This document shows positions 11,171 through 22,700 of a stretch of DNA of 64,000 bases, one piece after another. The notes below the pieces were generated by a model that saw only the letters and a list, made by a program, of their open reading frames with translations, was not told where the DNA came from and searched no databases. How positions within the stretch are numbered: the first letter of the stretch is position 1; every line of letters starts with the position of its first letter. Origin of the DNA: Apricaphanius iberus. Taxonomy: Eukaryota > Chordata > Actinopteri > Cyprinodontiformes > Aphaniidae. The stretch covers positions 1,054,001 through 1,118,000 of the forward strand of contig JAPXFQ010002104.1 in NCBI GenBank assembly GCA_028564705.1, given 5' to 3'. Both the position numbers and the translations under genes were made by a program.

Positions 11171-12474
11171 ATATTTCAATTTGTCTTATTTGCTCATTTG
11201 GAGAATTAATTGATTGTGATTCTGTCATTTTCAGAATTCAATTCATTTTCTGCATAAGCTAGAGTTGACTGACAAGCAGATGCTAGCATTAGAGGTAAAC
11301 TTAAAAACATGGACATTTCTCTAAGATGCCATTTTTAATTTATTTTCCCAGTTCAACATTACTGGGTGGTTAATAGATATTTCTCAAAGAGCTGTTTATG
11401 AACTCCGTTTTGGATGAGAGATCAACAGATCGGGATTGTGAGGCATTCAAAAGCACCACTGGAATAATAACCAACCGAATTAAATTTCTTAGCCAGAAAT
11501 ACCTTTATTAATTATCCAGTTGGCAGTGCCACATTTGCCCTTATTTTTATTATTTATATTTCATTCATCGTGAAACTAAACTCTGGAGTTTTAAAAAAAT
11601 CCCCTCAACATTTTGATTGGCTAGAGGCCTTGGGAGGAAGTTATTAGGATCTCCACATGGACGTCCTAATGGGTATTTTTTTTAGGACAGCTGAGATATT
11701 GTTGAATCGGATTTGAAACCCTTCCAAGAATAATGTCATCACTGCTTCACTATTGATACGAATTTTTTTCTTTGCAGTGGTGGTATGTTATAACAAACCG
11801 CATAGGTTCCACATTAGCAAAGCGCCAGATTCTACATTTTATAGAGATGATTGTTGATAATCAGATATCCAAAGGGATTTGATTAGCAGCACATATCTGT
11901 TACTTCTCTTTTTAGATCCAATGGGAGAATTAAATATGTAGTTTCTAGCCTAACATTTACAAAGTCAATTAGAGTTTAAGTTAATGGATGCCTGGGCACA
12001 GTTTTTTAGTGTGAAACATTTTAGGCATTGTTGACATTCCTTTTTTTTTAGCTGTGTCTATATTTACAAAGCATAAAAGTCACCTCAGGGGTGACAAGGC
12101 TAGCTGATGCATGTCTGATGTCACAATAAATACGTACAATGACTGATTTCCAAGAATGCAAAAAAGCTTCTTCTCTGTGCTATTTCCTGAATATGATTCT
12201 CCAACTTTCTCCTTTCTTTCTATGTGTACTACTATGTATAAACATCTGTCCATCTGCGTCATGAAAAGCTGGTTGTCACGAGTATGGTGAGCTCTGCACC
12301 CCCTAATGCAAAGACCTGGGTAAAGAGACAGAAATATGGGGGATGTCAAAAGGAGAGGAGAACCCTAACGTTCTCCTCAATGCAAAAAGCAGGGGGAAGA
12401 ATCCAAGCATGCCCAAGAGTCTACAACCCATTTGTGTCTTCCCCTTCGTTCGTCAACTCAACACAAGCAATCAG

Positions 12475-12939
12475 GTCTCCTCTATAAACTCCCAACATAC
12501 TCTGACATCTTCTTTACTAACTTCCAACGCCTTAGGGAGGAAGAGCTCCTGCTGGACTTTAGTTTGTGCATTCAAGGAAACACTTTCCACCCCCACGGTC
12601 TAGTGCTCGCAGCTGCCAGTGAATGCCCACATTTAATTTTTGGACTTGGAATAAAAGAAATCCCTGACCACTTGACTCCACTTGGACTTGGGGCTGTGTC
12701 GAATTTTGTTTATGATGGATATGTGGCTCTGGGCCATCTTAAAGAAGCAGCAATAGTGGAGGTTCTGAATGCCTGTGAGTATCTACAGATGGAGAGGCTG
12801 AAGAGGAGGTGCACACAAAGGGTTGCCGCCTCTGCTATGACTGAGAGAGACAAAAGCTTAGCAGTGATCAAGGACATGTGGGACAAAGGATTCGGCTGTG
12901 ATATAACAATACAAGCAGACAATGGAGACAGATATTCAG
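12475..12939 (+). pseudogene. klhl33: klhl33-like exon 1: first BTB domain
   Basis: Open exon from a likely AATCAG acceptor to a GTGAGA donor. It encodes the start of a BTB fold (FQRLREEELLLDFSL, then HPHGLVLAAASECP) and the helical end (VLNACEYLQMERLKRRC), leading into the second BTB (DMWDKGFGCDITIQADNG). The frame is open upstream to an ATG at 12432, so the exon could begin there. Fish KLHL33 proteins usually have a charged N-terminal extension, which was not found here. Confidence 0.75.
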
Positions 12940-13599
12940 GTGAGATGCAACAGCTTTCACTTGTACCTTTAGTACTTGGACCTGACATTTTTCCTAGTCT
13001 CCCTTTCTCAGAATACTCAATACGCTTGTTGACATCAGCTGTAGTCCATGCTGGTAGAAAAAGAAAGTAGTGTCACAGACATCAACACATGACTAAGTTA
13101 TTTCTGATATTTTCCACCCAAATGATGAGTCACAGTTTGACTTACTCATTATATAGGAATGAGGTGCACTTGTGTGAAACCTTTCAATTATCTAGCATGT
13201 GTTGTTGTGTGAAAAATTACCTATAACCTTAAAGCAAGTCAACAATATTGATAATGCACCATCTGCGGTCCTTTACAAGAAAATGAGGCTTCCAGAAAAA
13301 AAGGAAACTGTTTATATATCCACATGTGCGGGAGCATGGGCATACAATACTCTGCAAGCGTGTTTAGCTGTGTGTGATCACTTATAAGTCTGCTTGCACA
13401 GTTCCTTCTATGGCTATTGTTATTTTTATTTTGAGAGGGGGTTCTTACACAACAGAGTATTCATAAGTTATTAATGTAAACTACTGTAAAACATTTTTAC
13501 TATGCAAAATGAATAAAAAAAACAGAATGGATTAAACATTTTTGGATGCATCAGATAATTTTGAACATGTTTTCTTAACATTTGAAAAGTTGAGAAAAG

Positions 13600-14095
13600 C
13601 ATAGTCACAGAACCCAGGCCAGGGGGAATTCCAGAAGTAGCAGGAGAGCAACAGCAGGCTTTGTCAGCGTCTGCAGCGTCAAGATTACATGTTAAGTCTA
13701 CAGTTGAGGCCGTCGGAGGAGCGTCACAGTCTCTGCTGCGGTTTGTGAGCGTTGGGTCCTTCAACTTTTCAAGCTTTTCCTGATTTTCAAGCCTCAAACC
13801 TCATAACGCTAGCAACGCAGAAGCTTAGCTAGTTGAACTTTTGACGGTCTTAACGCTCTTGACGCAGCACTACAACCAATCAGAGCGTTTCACTGTAGTG
13901 ACGTTATCTGACGTCGATGCTGCCTAGCCAACCACGATCTGCGAGTGTTTAAAACATGCAGCAGAGAAAGACCTGCCTACGAGCTTTGCGAGCTTAAACA
14001 TGTATCTTCTGTGTATATGCGTCGAACTACTCGTTTTATGTGCGTTTATAGACGCTGACAAAGCTTGCGATCTGAATGCACCATAAGCCTCCTCT
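13600..14095 (+). repeat. Interspersed repeat, family R1, copy A
   Basis: Shares long stretches with 37230-37515 on the same strand and, inverted, with 38015-38165. Shared phrases include AACGCAGAAGCTTAGCTAG, ACCAATCAGAGCGTTTCACT and AAAGACCTGCCTACGAGCTT. It lies in intron 1 of the klhl33-like gene. No coding capacity was recognised. Confidence 0.7.
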
Positions 14096-14270
14096 GACCA
14101 CCATGGGGATTAAGCACAGTGAACACGGAGAGGACTTGATGACTTGATGTTGACAAAGACTGTAAAATTGGGTGTAACAGATTATTAAAAATGTACATTT
14201 GCAGTTACAAGTGGAAGAGTGAAGAAGGTAGAGAAAATGCTTTGGTGGAAATATATAACAACCATCCCTA

Positions 14271-14345
14271 TTACAATAAAATTATTAAAAACAAGAGGGG
14301 CACCAGGAAAGAGCCTTGGGGTACATCGGAAGCATATGAAAGTGA
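14271..14345 (-). mobile_element. Small LINE reverse-transcriptase remnant
   Basis: The minus-strand frame includes ASDVPQGSFLVPLLFLIIL, resembling the VPQGSxLGPLLF block of L2/Rex-type reverse transcriptases. Only a few dozen residues survive. Confidence 0.5.
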
Positions 14346-14385
14346 CTGAAAATTGAATAATTCAACTTGAATCAGCCAAAGCAAA

Positions 14386-14389
<4 letters not shown>

Positions 14390-14438
<49 letters not shown>
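14390..14438. repeat. (TA)n microsatellite
   Basis: Pure alternating TA tract. The isoleucine/tyrosine reading frames on both strands here are translations of it. Confidence 0.95.
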
Positions 14439-14439
<1 letters not shown>

Positions 14440-14938
14440 ATGGTAAAAGTAACCACCTGTTAACATATTTTTTTTGTGAAATGCTAAAATTAATACTTAA
14501 AAAAAAGAAAAAAGACCTAAGAGTACCTCAAAGTCAGCTAATATCAGAGGGCTAGTATTAGATATGACAATTTCTGTTTTTAGATTTTTTTTGCATTAGA
14601 TTTTTTTTTTTCACAGGCCTAAAAATTAAACAAAAATCATTAGAATTCCTCTGATCTTACCCAGTTTGTTCTGTTTGTTGTAGATAATTTGAGCGATGAA
14701 CAAAATGCATGAATGAATAACACAAGAGGGTGAGCATTCTTATATGATAGGCTTAGATTTCTTTAAAAAGTATGAGATTACCAGAAGACATCTTAAAACT
14801 CAATATAAAACTCATGATTCTAATGACATGCTGGTCTGTTGTTTCTGGTGATTTTGTTCAGTGATTTATTTATTTATCGGTAAATTGAAATGCTTCTAAT
14901 CAAAAACGCTTGCTCATTTTTCCTACTTATATTCTCAG

Positions 14939-15381
14939 GTCACCGTGTAGCGTTGGTGGCTGGTTGGGACTATTTCCGGACCCTGCTTTGTGGAGGCTTA
15001 AGGGAGTCCAGAGAGGATACTGTGAGTTTACGAGGGCTCTCTTCCTGGGTGACTGAAGCCGTCGTTGGCTTCTTCTACACGGGTCAGCTCAGCCTGAGCT
15101 GGGACCGCATATGGGAGCAGACAGATGCACTACATCAGTTCCAGCTAAAGGGGGCGCTCTCGCTCTGCACTGACTTCTTGAAGGACAGAATGGATGAAAG
15201 TACATGTCTAGACAGTCTGGTCCTGGCTGAGACATATGGGCTCGTCCAGCTGGGACAGGCTGCAGAGGAGTATTGCCTGGCCCACTTCCAGCACATCTCT
15301 GCAGAAGAGAAATTCAAAGATTTTCCCTTTGTCCTCTTGGACCGACTGCTTGACAAAAACTCATTGTGTGTAGACAGAGAT
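14939..15381 (+). pseudogene. klhl33: klhl33-like exon 2: second BTB domain and start of BACK
   Basis: The acceptor is TTCTCAG and the exon joins exon 1 through a split Gly codon. It encodes HRVALVAGWDYFRTLLCGG, FYTGQLSLSWD and LKGALSLCTDFL (BTB), then DSLVLAETYGLVQLGQAAEE and LLDRLLDKNSLCVDRD (BACK start). It ends with GAT followed by a GTAATT donor. There is no internal stop. This exon and exon 1 together form an intact two-BTB reading frame. Confidence 0.85.
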
Positions 15382-15680
15382 GTAATTGTTGAGTTATTCT
15401 CTGTTTATTATTCATCCAATGTGACTATGTGTTTCTTTTTTCATTCTCTTTTCAATTGAAGCTACGAAACATGCCAGAATACACGTAATGAACTTCAAAC
15501 GCAATTCCTATGATGAAACTTAAGTAGTTTATTATTTTTTTTATCTACATATTTTATTTAAAATATCAGATTTAAGACTCCTAAACTGAGTGGTATTTGA
15601 CAATAAGTTATTAACTTATTTTTGTCATCATAGCTAAATAAGAGAAAAATAAGAAATTTGCGTCTTTTCTTTATTTTTAG

Positions 15681-15923
15681 ATTGTGGTGTTCAGGGCAAT
15701 ATTGAGCTGGGTAAAGGAAAAACCCAAAGGATGACTCCTATTTCTGTCCAGTCTTCTGTCCCACGTTTGCTTCCCACTCCTCAGTTCCTTTGAACTCCAG
15801 GAAGCTCTGAGTTGCAAGTTACTATACAGAACCCCAAAGACAAGCGAAGCATTAGAAACCCTCCAAAGACTAGCAAAAGGGGAAGATGGAGAACAAAGAT
15901 GTCGACCTCGTTCACCAAACGAG
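15681..15923 (+). pseudogene. klhl33: klhl33-like exon 3: BACK domain with premature TGA
   Basis: Eighty-one codons, phase 0 at both ends, from TTTTTAG to GAG|GTAAGT. IVVFRAILSWVKEKPKG is followed by TGA at 15732-15734. In the same frame come LLFLSSLLSHVCFPLLSS and FELQEALSC, typical of the second BACK helix pair. The stop is one base from CGA (Arg), which fits a simple nonsense mutation. The exon ends RPRSPNE, the usual lead-in to the first Kelch blade. Confidence 0.8.
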
Positions 15924-16050
15924 GTAAGTGGATAAACCTTTCATGGTTATTGCACAAGTTTCTAGTTAAAAATCATGAACTTATAGAAGAATAAAATGGT
16001 TTCATCAGTATCATTTTTGGGATAACAAGGTGAAAGTAGTCTCCCTTCAG

Positions 16051-16262
16051 GTTCTACTGTTGATCAGGGGAGATACCGTTGATCATGACTTTGTGAAGAG
16101 GGTTCCAAGCCAGTCCCTATGGTATGCCCAATAATTTCACCGTGACCCGGGTCTGAAAAGAAAAATAGAATGGAGATTATTAACATAGATCCCTGAGGTT
16201 CAGACACTCCGTGTGTTTCCTTAACAACAAACTGTATTTATTAGGAGGACGTAAATATTAAG
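16051..16262 (+). pseudogene. klhl33: klhl33-like exon 4: first Kelch repeats, heavily damaged
   Basis: The acceptor CCCTTCAG is followed by a frame reading RGDTVDHDFVKRVPSQSLWY, which matches the first KLHL33 Kelch blade. Stops lie at 16132 and 16186 in that frame. From about 16199 the similarity continues one base out of frame (FRHSVCFLNNKLYLLGGRKY), ending with another TAA at 16259. This exon shows the most decay in the locus. Confidence 0.75.
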
Positions 16263-16460
16263 GTTCGCTGGATATCCCCTAATCGGCTGTAAGCTTGTGT
16301 TTGACCAAATAGTGCTGATCTTGTATAAACTTATAACATCTTAAAATTTGATTAGAAAAAATACATGTTAACAGTAAAAAAAAAGGTTTTCATTAGCCAT
16401 AAAAGAGAGACTAATTTAGATATAACATGAAACAATTTGCATTCAGTTCGTTTTCTTTAG

Positions 16461-16631
16461 GTTAGATCTGACACAGTGGAAATGGGAGCAACTACCTGAC
16501 ATGCTGTGCCAAAGGGACTACTTTGCAGCTGTGTATCTAGATACCAAGGTTTTTGTTCTGGGTGGTAGCTATGACGACAGCCAATACCTGGATGATGTGG
16601 AGTATTATAGTCCTGAGGAAAACACCTGGAG
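16461..16631 (+). pseudogene. klhl33: klhl33-like exon 5: Kelch repeat
   Basis: Open exon between TTCTTTAG and TGGAG|GTGCAT. It encodes LDLTQWKWEQLPDML, AAVYLDTKVFVLGG and YLDDVEYYSPEENTW, with the diagnostic Gly-Gly pair and the Tyr/Trp spacing of one Kelch blade. Its end joins exon 6 through a split Arg codon. Its incoming phase does not match the damaged exon 4. Confidence 0.82.
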
Positions 16632-16755
16632 GTGCATAAAATACTCAACAAATCCGCACAGGAATGTTTGTTTGAGATGTCCATACGGGCCCTAATATTT
16701 TGGAAATATGACTTGTCTGGTGCATATTTCAAAAGCAGCATCTGTTGACAACCCA

Positions 16756-18440
16756 CCGAGCATTTTTCGGTCTAAAAGACGTCTTATGAACGTCTATATG
16801 GTCCGTAGACGTCTAGGCTAAAATCAGTCTACCACTGGTCTAAAAAGGAAAGTTTTTCAGCCGTCTAGGTTAAGGCCACGTCCACACTAAGCTGGGTAAT
16901 GCCTTAAACGTATAATTATTTAGTCTACACCCCCCTATCGTCCACACTAACCCGGCGTCGTTTAAGGTCTGTGGCCGGATAACTATTAGCCGGGTAAGAG
17001 AGCCGTGTAAATCTTAATTCAACGGCTAAATGACCTAGTGTGGACAGCTTCCCCGGATAATGAAAGGAAGTGGCGTCAATGAATGCTGCGTCAATAACAA
17101 TACGACACTACAGACAAAGACAACAGCGAAGAGTAATAAATCGATCTCGTCGTCTGTCCACACCAAAAACTCTCTCTTCTTCTGAGCAGCTTTTGTTCTC
17201 TTCGGTTAACGGGACAAGCAGATATGTACTGTGCTGTAGAGATTCTTGTATACATTACGTAGGCGCTGGCATCACGTAGATTATAGGCGTCTTTTCGCGC
17301 ATGCCCAGTATTTGCACAGGTCGGCATGGGATTGCGCAATCATGGGAACTTCAACGGACCTTAAACGGGGCTTAAATGCTCGTGTTGAGTGGATAACATT
17401 AGGCGTCTAACTCCCCGTATAACCTTATCGGCTTATTGTGGACGTAGCCAGACTAGCCGTCTAATAGATGTCTAAAGGACGACTACCTCTATACGCCACG
17501 TCTAATTTCAGACGTTTAAATAACTGTTAATGAATGTCTATTTATAGACGTCTAAAGTTATACATTTGCCAGACGTTTATTTTTACACGTAATTTATGCA
17601 CCATTAGAGAATCTAGACGTCATATAGACATCTATTAAATGTATCATAGCCTACTGATATTCTAATAAATCCAGTTATTACAAACTATTAAATTAATCAC
17701 AACAATCCTATTAAAATTGAAGATGAGAAATTGAATGTTAAATCAGGTTCTCTAAAAAACAAAAGCGGGAGAGGGGAGGGTGCCAATTTAACCTGTGATC
17801 CTTTCCTTTATGTCATGCCAGGATGTTGTGACAACGATTTAAAAAAAAGGTTTCAGTAACACTATGCTTGTTTTGCCAGTGGATATAAATACATCTCTTA
17901 AGCTTAACATTGACCAAACTATCCTACTGTAATGTAAATCAATACATTTTTCAAACATTATCCAACCATGGCAAACATATGAATGTGCAATATACATGTT
18001 TTTAATTTTAACACATTTGTAAACATACATTGCAGTAAAATAAAAGCATAAACTCATAAGCTCAGATAACCATCAACGACGATGAGATCGAGCTGAACTT
18101 TAAGTGTGTCACTGCCTCCTAGTGGTGAGGGCGGGGAGGAACCACTAAAATAAATTAATAGACGTCTAAACAGGTTGAAATATAGACATTGAATAAACAT
18201 CTAAATCAAGGCTAAATCTAAACTTAACTGTGTATCGATCAATCGCAATCCTAATTATTTAAGTCCAATATTTGAACACCAGTTGCGCAACTTAGTTATT
18301 TTTTTGATCACTGTTCATTATTTAATGTATTTAATTAATTCATCTAAATTTGGTCTTAAGAGAGACGTTGATATGACGTATTTATTTAGACGTCTAAATC
18401 GAGTCTAACCCTAAACTACATTGTGCATTGATCGGGTGAA
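16756..18440. repeat. TAGACGTCTA-rich repetitive region
   Basis: The perfect 10-base palindrome TAGACGTCTA occurs at 16806, 17545, 18159 and 18387. Many one-off versions (GACGTCT, AGACGTTTA, ATAGACATCTA) lie between. The region fills part of the last klhl33-like intron and is split by a 588-bp hAT-type MITE. I read it as a decayed mobile element or minisatellite-like array; the family is unknown. Confidence 0.55.
16868..17455. mobile_element. hAT-type MITE, 588 bp
   Basis: An exact 8-bp duplication GCCGTCTA flanks it at 16860-16867 and 17456-17463, the target length used by hAT transposases. The ends are inverted repeats: GGCCACGTCCACACTAAG on the left, GGCTACGTCCACAATAAG on the right when reverse-complemented. 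No transposase frame is present. Confidence 0.85.
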
Positions 18441-18891
18441 CAGCAGCAGGGTGCAGCGAAATGACAGAGCAGTGTCCGGTTTGTGGAAGCTCAATTTAGG
18501 AAGAGAGCAGTGATGTCTGCGGAGGGAGCTGTAACAAAGCGCGGGGGGATACGGGAACCTCCATATTTTCTTCCCCGCCGTCTTGCCGTATTAAAGTTTT
18601 CTTGTAAATTTCCCACATTTTATCATCATAAGAAAATTCTCTGCCTCTCAGTTTAGAGAACTGCAAGAGCTGCTGCCTGCTGCAGTTAAAGTGGCAGGTC
18701 TGGCAAAGTCAGCTCCTAGAACAGGAGCAACAATAAGATGCACCTGATGAAGACAGAGTCGCTCAAAAACCAACTAGAAGACAAATATATCAGGGAAATG
18801 GGACAGCAAGTTTCCTTCCCTCCAGGGGAACTGGACGGGGTGCAGCATCAACACAGGTATACAGGCACGGTTCTGTTCACTTAGTGACTAG

Positions 18892-19583
18892 TGTAGCTGC
18901 CCACTTGGAATTACCACTCAAGACGCAGAGAGCTTCGACTGATGCAACTTTTATTCTCTCCTCTTTGTATCGCCGACAATATGACACCGTGAAAACTATA
19001 AAAGTGCATAAAACAAATGCCATTATATCACATTTCAGTAGAAAATGCAGATATCATGTTCACATTTTACTTCATAGAAAATCATTTGATGAACTCAAAT
19101 CATGACATTAACATGAAATCAACACCTTTAAACAATTTATGTTACCAGCTTTTAATAGATTAAGAAAAAAGGTTTTCTGTTTCTTAAATAACATAAACAA
19201 ACCTAAGCAACCACTTGCACCAACCTCTTCTGCTTCCCAAGGGCGCTAATGTTGCTGAACCGCTAGCACTTCGCTCCATGCACCTCTCATAAGCAATCAT
19301 TCCACGTGGCCACAAAGAGACACTCATGTTGGACAAAAAAAAAAACGAATTTAACCACAATTAAAATTTCTCCAAGTTACATGCATACAATATGCAACTA
19401 AATTACATGTTTTGAAGCATATTTCAAAGAGTAAAAGTTTTTTACCAACTCTGAAGCAGCGTAGCCGTGTCAATTCACTGAGAACGTAACCGGAAGTGTA
19501 GCGACAACAAAGGAAGTGTACAGGAAGAACTGCACTCTTCAAAATAAAGGCGCAAAAATAAAACGCCTTTGCTGGCATTTACA
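18892..19583 (-). repeat. BEL 3' LTR
   Basis: Begins TGTAGCTGCCC and ends GGCATTTACA on the plus strand, with TG...CA termini. It is about 11 bases longer than the partner LTR because of small indels. Confidence 0.9.
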
Positions 19584-19766
19584 CTCCCACCAAATCCTGA
19601 TATAACGAATGAAAGTATACAAAGCAAGTGAATTGTACAGGATTTCTTGACCCTAACAAATGGATGCCTCTATTTTGAACTATTAGAGATATGTAGGTGA
19701 GTGTACTTCATACAATAAAGTAGTGTATATACACAACTATTAATGTCTTATCATATTTTGTTTCAT

Positions 19767-22700
19767 TTAATTCTCAAGGAGTAATACTAGCTTTTGGATT
19801 GGTCTCTCAATAACTGAGGGTTTGGAGGGGGCATCTTGCTTTCTTTGAGGCTTTCTTTCCCCAACTCGTACTTTAACTCGACGGACTAAGCCATCATGGT
19901 CTTGAACAGTCTCCACCACTCGTCCTAGCTGCCAATGGTGTCGTGGGAGATTGTCGTCTTTGATAATGACAATATCATTGACTTTGAGGTTACGCCGAGG
20001 TAAGTGCCATTTCTGTCTTGTGGATATGTTGAGCAGATACTCCCTTTTCCAGCGACCCCAGAACTGTTCGATGAGATACTGGACTCTTCTCCATCTTTTT
20101 GTAGCGTATAAATCTTCCTTCACGAACACTCCGGGAGGTGGACGCGCAACTTTTGTTTTCATCATGATGAGGTGATTCGGCGTTAAAGGTTCCAGTGCAT
20201 GAGGATCATTGATTCCACCAACTGATAGTGGGCGACTGTTAACAATAGCCATGGCCTCATATAGCAGTGTTCTGAGTGAGGCATCATCAAGTCGACCTGG
20301 GCACTGTGCAAACGCAGCATTCAACACATTCCTAACCGTTCTTATTTGCCTTTCCCAGACACCTCCTGCATGGCTGGCGGAAGGGGCGTTGAAGACAAAT
20401 TCGCACTGCTTTTCAGATAGGAAGGTCTCCAATTGTTTAGCGTCGCATTGCTTGAGTGCTTCCTTGAATTCGTTCCTTGCACCAACGAAGTTGGAACCTT
20501 GGTCGCAATGTAATTGTTGGACAGCTCCTCTAAGGCTGATGAAGCACCTCAATGCATTAATGAAGGAGTCAGTAGACATATCCTCACGCATCTCGATATG
20601 GACAGCTCTTGAGTACAGACATGTGAAAATCAGACCATATCTTTTATGTTCTTTGCGGGCTGTCTTTACAATGAACGGGCCGAAGCAGTCCATGCCGCTA
20701 AATGTGAAAGGTGCTGAGGTTTCAAGGCGTTCTTTAGGGAGTTCAGCCATCCGCTGGCTCTCTGCAGGTCGTCGAAGTTTCCTGCAAAGCACACAGGTGT
20801 GTATCAGTTTGGCCACCAGTTTGCTCCCACCAACGATCCAAAATCCATTTATTCTAAGCTCCATTTGTGTCTGGCTTCGACCTTGATGACATGTCTTAGC
20901 ATGGTAGTGGAACACAATCAACTTGGTTATGTGACTGTTGCTTGGTAAGATGAGTGGGTGCTTCACCTTGTGGCAGAGGGACGAGCGCTTTAATCTCCCA
21001 CCAACACATAGAAGTCCTTCAGACCAGATGGGATCAAGACTGAAGAGAGCGCTTGAGTTTGGAAGGTTCTTTTCGGCTTGAAGCATCTTTATTTCATGAG
21101 GGAAGGCTTGTTGTTGGACAATCTTAATCACTGCTTCAGCAGCTTTCTCACGTTCCCCGATAGTCACATGTTCTGTGTGTTTTTGTTGTGACCTCAGTCT
21201 TTTGATTCTTGCAACCACTTTTATGAGTTTCGTCCAAGAGGAAAAACGATTCAGACGATCGAGGATGTCATTGAAGGTATTGGCTTCGGTTGCAAGCACT
21301 TGAATTGTCTTGACTTCGGGATCACCGACGAGTAACTCAGCTGGAGTGCTGGGTGTTAGATGCAATTCACGTTCCCAGAGAAACTTTGGTCCTTGCAGCC
21401 AGTTTGTTGAGTGAATGTCTGAAGCATGAAGCCCTCGGGAGGCATGATCTGCTGGGTTTTCTGAGGTGTCAACATAATGCCACTGATTGGGGTTACTGTT
21501 GTCTTTGATAAGTTGAACACGGTTTGCAACAAATATGTGGAACCTGCGAGCATCATTGTTGATGTAGCCAAGTACAACTTGAGAATCAGTCCAGAAGAAC
21601 TCATTGTCGATTTTCGTGTCAAGCTCAGCCTTTAACAGGACGCTTAACTTTGCCGAGACCACCGCTGCTGTGAGTTCAAGCCTTGGGATACTTGTGATCT
21701 TTGAAGGTGCGACCCTTGCTTTACCCATCACAAGACTGCAATGGACTTCGTCCTTGTCACTTATGTACCTGAGGTAAGAACATGCACCATATCCTACGCA
21801 GCTGGCGTCCGAGAAATGGTGTAGCTCTACTCTGACAATGTTTTGGAAGTCATGTGGGTGGTAACATCTGGGAATTGAGACCTCCTTCAACTTGATAAGA
21901 CCATTTATCCATTTCTCCCACTGTGGCTTCACATCTTCTGGGAGTGGGTCGTCCCATTTGATGCCTCTGTGACAAAGATCTTGGAGTATACGTTTTCCAC
22001 TTAAGCTGAATGGAGCGATGAAGCCAAGTGGATCATAAAGCGAGGCAATGACAGACAAACAACCACGTCGAGTCGAAGACTGATCTTTCAGGCTGATGTT
22101 AAAGCTGAAGGTGTCGTCCTTTATCAACCATTGAATGCCAAGAGCGCGTTCTGAAGGGGTTGGATCAAGCCCAAGAGGTTCAATGCTTGATGCTCTTTCA
22201 GAAGGATCTAAGGTGGAGAGCGCAGCTTCTTTGTTCGAATTGAATTTGTGAAGGCGTAGGCCTCCCTTTTTGCACAACTCTTGTGACTGAGTGATCAGTT
22301 CCTTGGCTTCCTTGACTGATGAAACACTGACTAATCCATCATCAACGTAGAAGTTTTTCTCTACGAAGGTTGACGCTAGAGGATAGTCGGCTTGGTGTTG
22401 TCGTGCGAGATGCTGTGAACCAAAATTGGCGCATCCTGGAGACGATGCAGCTCCAAAGAGATGAACCGTCATTCTGTACTCTTGAGGTTCCTTCTCCAAA
22501 TTTCCATCTTTCCACCAGAGGAATTTCAGATAGTTTCTGGATTCAGGGGTGACGGCGAACTGATAGAACATTCTTTCAATGTCGCAGATTATGGCTACAG
22601 CTTCCTTCCTAAATCTGCAAAGGACTCCTACCAGTGGATTAATGAGATCAGGTCCAGTTAGCAGGGTGTCGTTTAGGGAGATACCATGGGATTTGGCCGA

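Noticed and set aside
14271..14555. Ile/Tyr-rich small proteins on both strands
   Set aside because: They are translations of the (TA)n microsatellite at 14390-14438.
15732..15740. TGA followed by CT as a programmed stop-codon readthrough site
   Set aside because: The context is only partly like the strong UGA-CUA type, and further stops plus a frameshift follow in exons 4 and 6, so readthrough here would not give a full protein.
20209..20886. 225-residue plus-strand frame
   Set aside because: It lies wholly antisense to the BEL integrase region, whose motifs are clear; the plus-strand peptide shows no family signal.
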